In this document: piece by piece, positions 14,437-14,894 of the stretch | How the letters are laid out: every line of letters starts with the position of its first letter | Position numbering within the stretch: the stretch's first letter is position 1 | Assembly: GCA_034659475.1 (NCBI GenBank) | Contig: JAYEHK010000105.1 | Span: forward strand, 1-14,894 | DNA from: JAYEHK01 sp034659475 | GTDB taxonomy: Bacteria > Bacillota > Syntrophomonadia > Syntrophomonadales > Syntrophomonadaceae | DNA: 14,894 nucleotides | Reading direction: 5' to 3' | Notes under the pieces: generated by a model | What the model saw: the letters and a program-made list of their open reading frames with translations, nothing else | What the model was told of the DNA's origin: nothing | The model's database searches: none | Position numbers and translations under genes: made by a program

Positions 14437-14802
14437 ATGGATCGAAAAAAGGAACTGAAACAACAATTCAAAGAAATTAAAGTGGACGCGGGTGTTTACC
14501 AGATTAGAAATAAATTAAATAATAAAATTTTTGTAACCAGTACCCCCAATCTTAAGACCTTGAATGGCAGACGCTTTGAGTTAGACAGTGGCAAATGTCC
14601 TATGAATAGCGGCATACAAACAGACCTGAAGGAATTTGGCCCGCAGGCCTTTGAGATTGAAATATTAGAGGCGCTGGAGGAAAAAGATGAACCGGATTTT
14701 AACCGAAAAAAGGCATTGAAAGAGCTTGAAGAAAAATGGCTGGATAAATTGCAGCCGTACGGAGAACGAGGATACAACCATCAAAGACCTGATAAACAGT
14801 AA
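14437..14802 (+). CDS. GIY-YIG-like protein with altered catalytic motif
   Basis: The 121-residue protein opens with a basic, charged helix and then reads GVYQIRNKLNNKIFVTST (about 19-36), which aligns with GIY-N10-YIG; the second half is FVT instead of YIG, replacing the usual tyrosine and glycine. An NGRRFELDSG segment (arginine pair near 44-45), FGPQAFEIEILEAL, an EEKW glutamate region and a C-terminal GYN complete the family pattern. From memory, a family of this kind is commonly found beside DUF2087 regulators in Firmicutes. Classical GIY-YIG proteins are nucleases; whether this one cleaves DNA is uncertain, and it may be a sensing or binding partner of the regulator. AAAGGA 9 nt before ATG overlaps the upstream stop codon. 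Confidence 0.75.
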   Translation: MDRKKELKQQFKEIKVDAGVYQIRNKLNNKIFVTSTPNLKTLNGRRFELDSGKCPMNSGIQTDLKEFGPQAFEIEILEALEEKDEPDFNRKKALKELEEKWLDKLQPYGERGYNHQRPDKQ

Positions 14803-14816
14803 ATATGGCGCCGGGA

Positions 14817-14845
14817 TGACACAGGGGGACGGTCTTGGCGTGTCA
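14817..14845. repeat. REP-like palindrome
   Basis: TGACAC (14817-14822) and GTGTCA (14840-14845) bracket AGGGGGACGGTCTTGGC. This resembles a dispersed palindrome I recall from several Clostridia, often near IS200-like (Y1) transposases. ATTTTGT follows on the plus strand, so it could also end transcription of the GIY-YIG operon. A half-copy lies at 10121-10137. No gene is visible from here to the window end. Confidence 0.55.
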
Positions 14846-14894
14846 TTTTGTAAGGCTTGTTTAAATCAACGCCAAACCACGTCTTGAAAAATGA

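Overview
The window looks like chromosomal DNA of a low-to-moderate GC, probably spore-forming Firmicute (Clostridia, perhaps a Peptococcaceae-type anaerobe). This is an inference from the strong AGGAGG-type ribosome binding sites, the NlpC/P60 protein with three SLH domains, a possible Spo0A box, the IS607 element and the regulator with a DUF2087-like domain next to a GIY-YIG-like protein. No rRNA, tRNA, CRISPR array or prophage module is visible.

Layout. (1) 1-923: two hairpins and a minus-strand crotonase-family gene lacking both classical hydratase glutamates. (2) about 960-2915: an IS607-family insertion sequence (tnpA serine recombinase overlapping tnpB) with a 14-bp inverted repeat near its ends, a tnpA promoter dyad and a probable omega-RNA end; it ends just upstream of the crotonase gene. 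(3) 2916-3561: no convincing gene, but a strongly palindromic element of about 257 bp. (4) 3562-5352: a secreted NlpC/P60-SLH cell-wall protein, a possible branched RNA after its stop codon, and a strong bidirectional terminator. (5) 5353-6384: two divergent small membrane proteins (an unassigned four-helix protein and an SMR-type exporter), each with an operator-like palindrome near its predicted transcription start. (6) 6450-10058: a divergent pair, a CoA-transferase and a long-chain acyl-CoA synthetase. With the crotonase these suggest acyl-CoA metabolism, although the three genes are not one operon. (7) 10141-12357: alanine racemase and an arginine-deiminase-like enzyme on the minus strand, separated by a short hairpin repeat. 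(8) 12608-14802: a membrane-anchored DUF6544-like protein, then a two-gene operon of a multidomain regulator and a GIY-YIG-like protein behind a good sigma-A promoter. (9) The window ends with a palindromic REP-like sequence.

The main signal running across the window is a dispersed repeat family with GTTTGAATGTATAA-type arms and CTGC(A/G)(A/G)AAA-type ends. It is present as a long palindrome (3126-3382), a compact hairpin abutting alr (11265-11353) and a one-armed remnant beside the promoter of the last operon (13512-13588). Coding starts were moved from the longest reading frame wherever a ribosome binding site favoured another start; those cases are stated in the entries.
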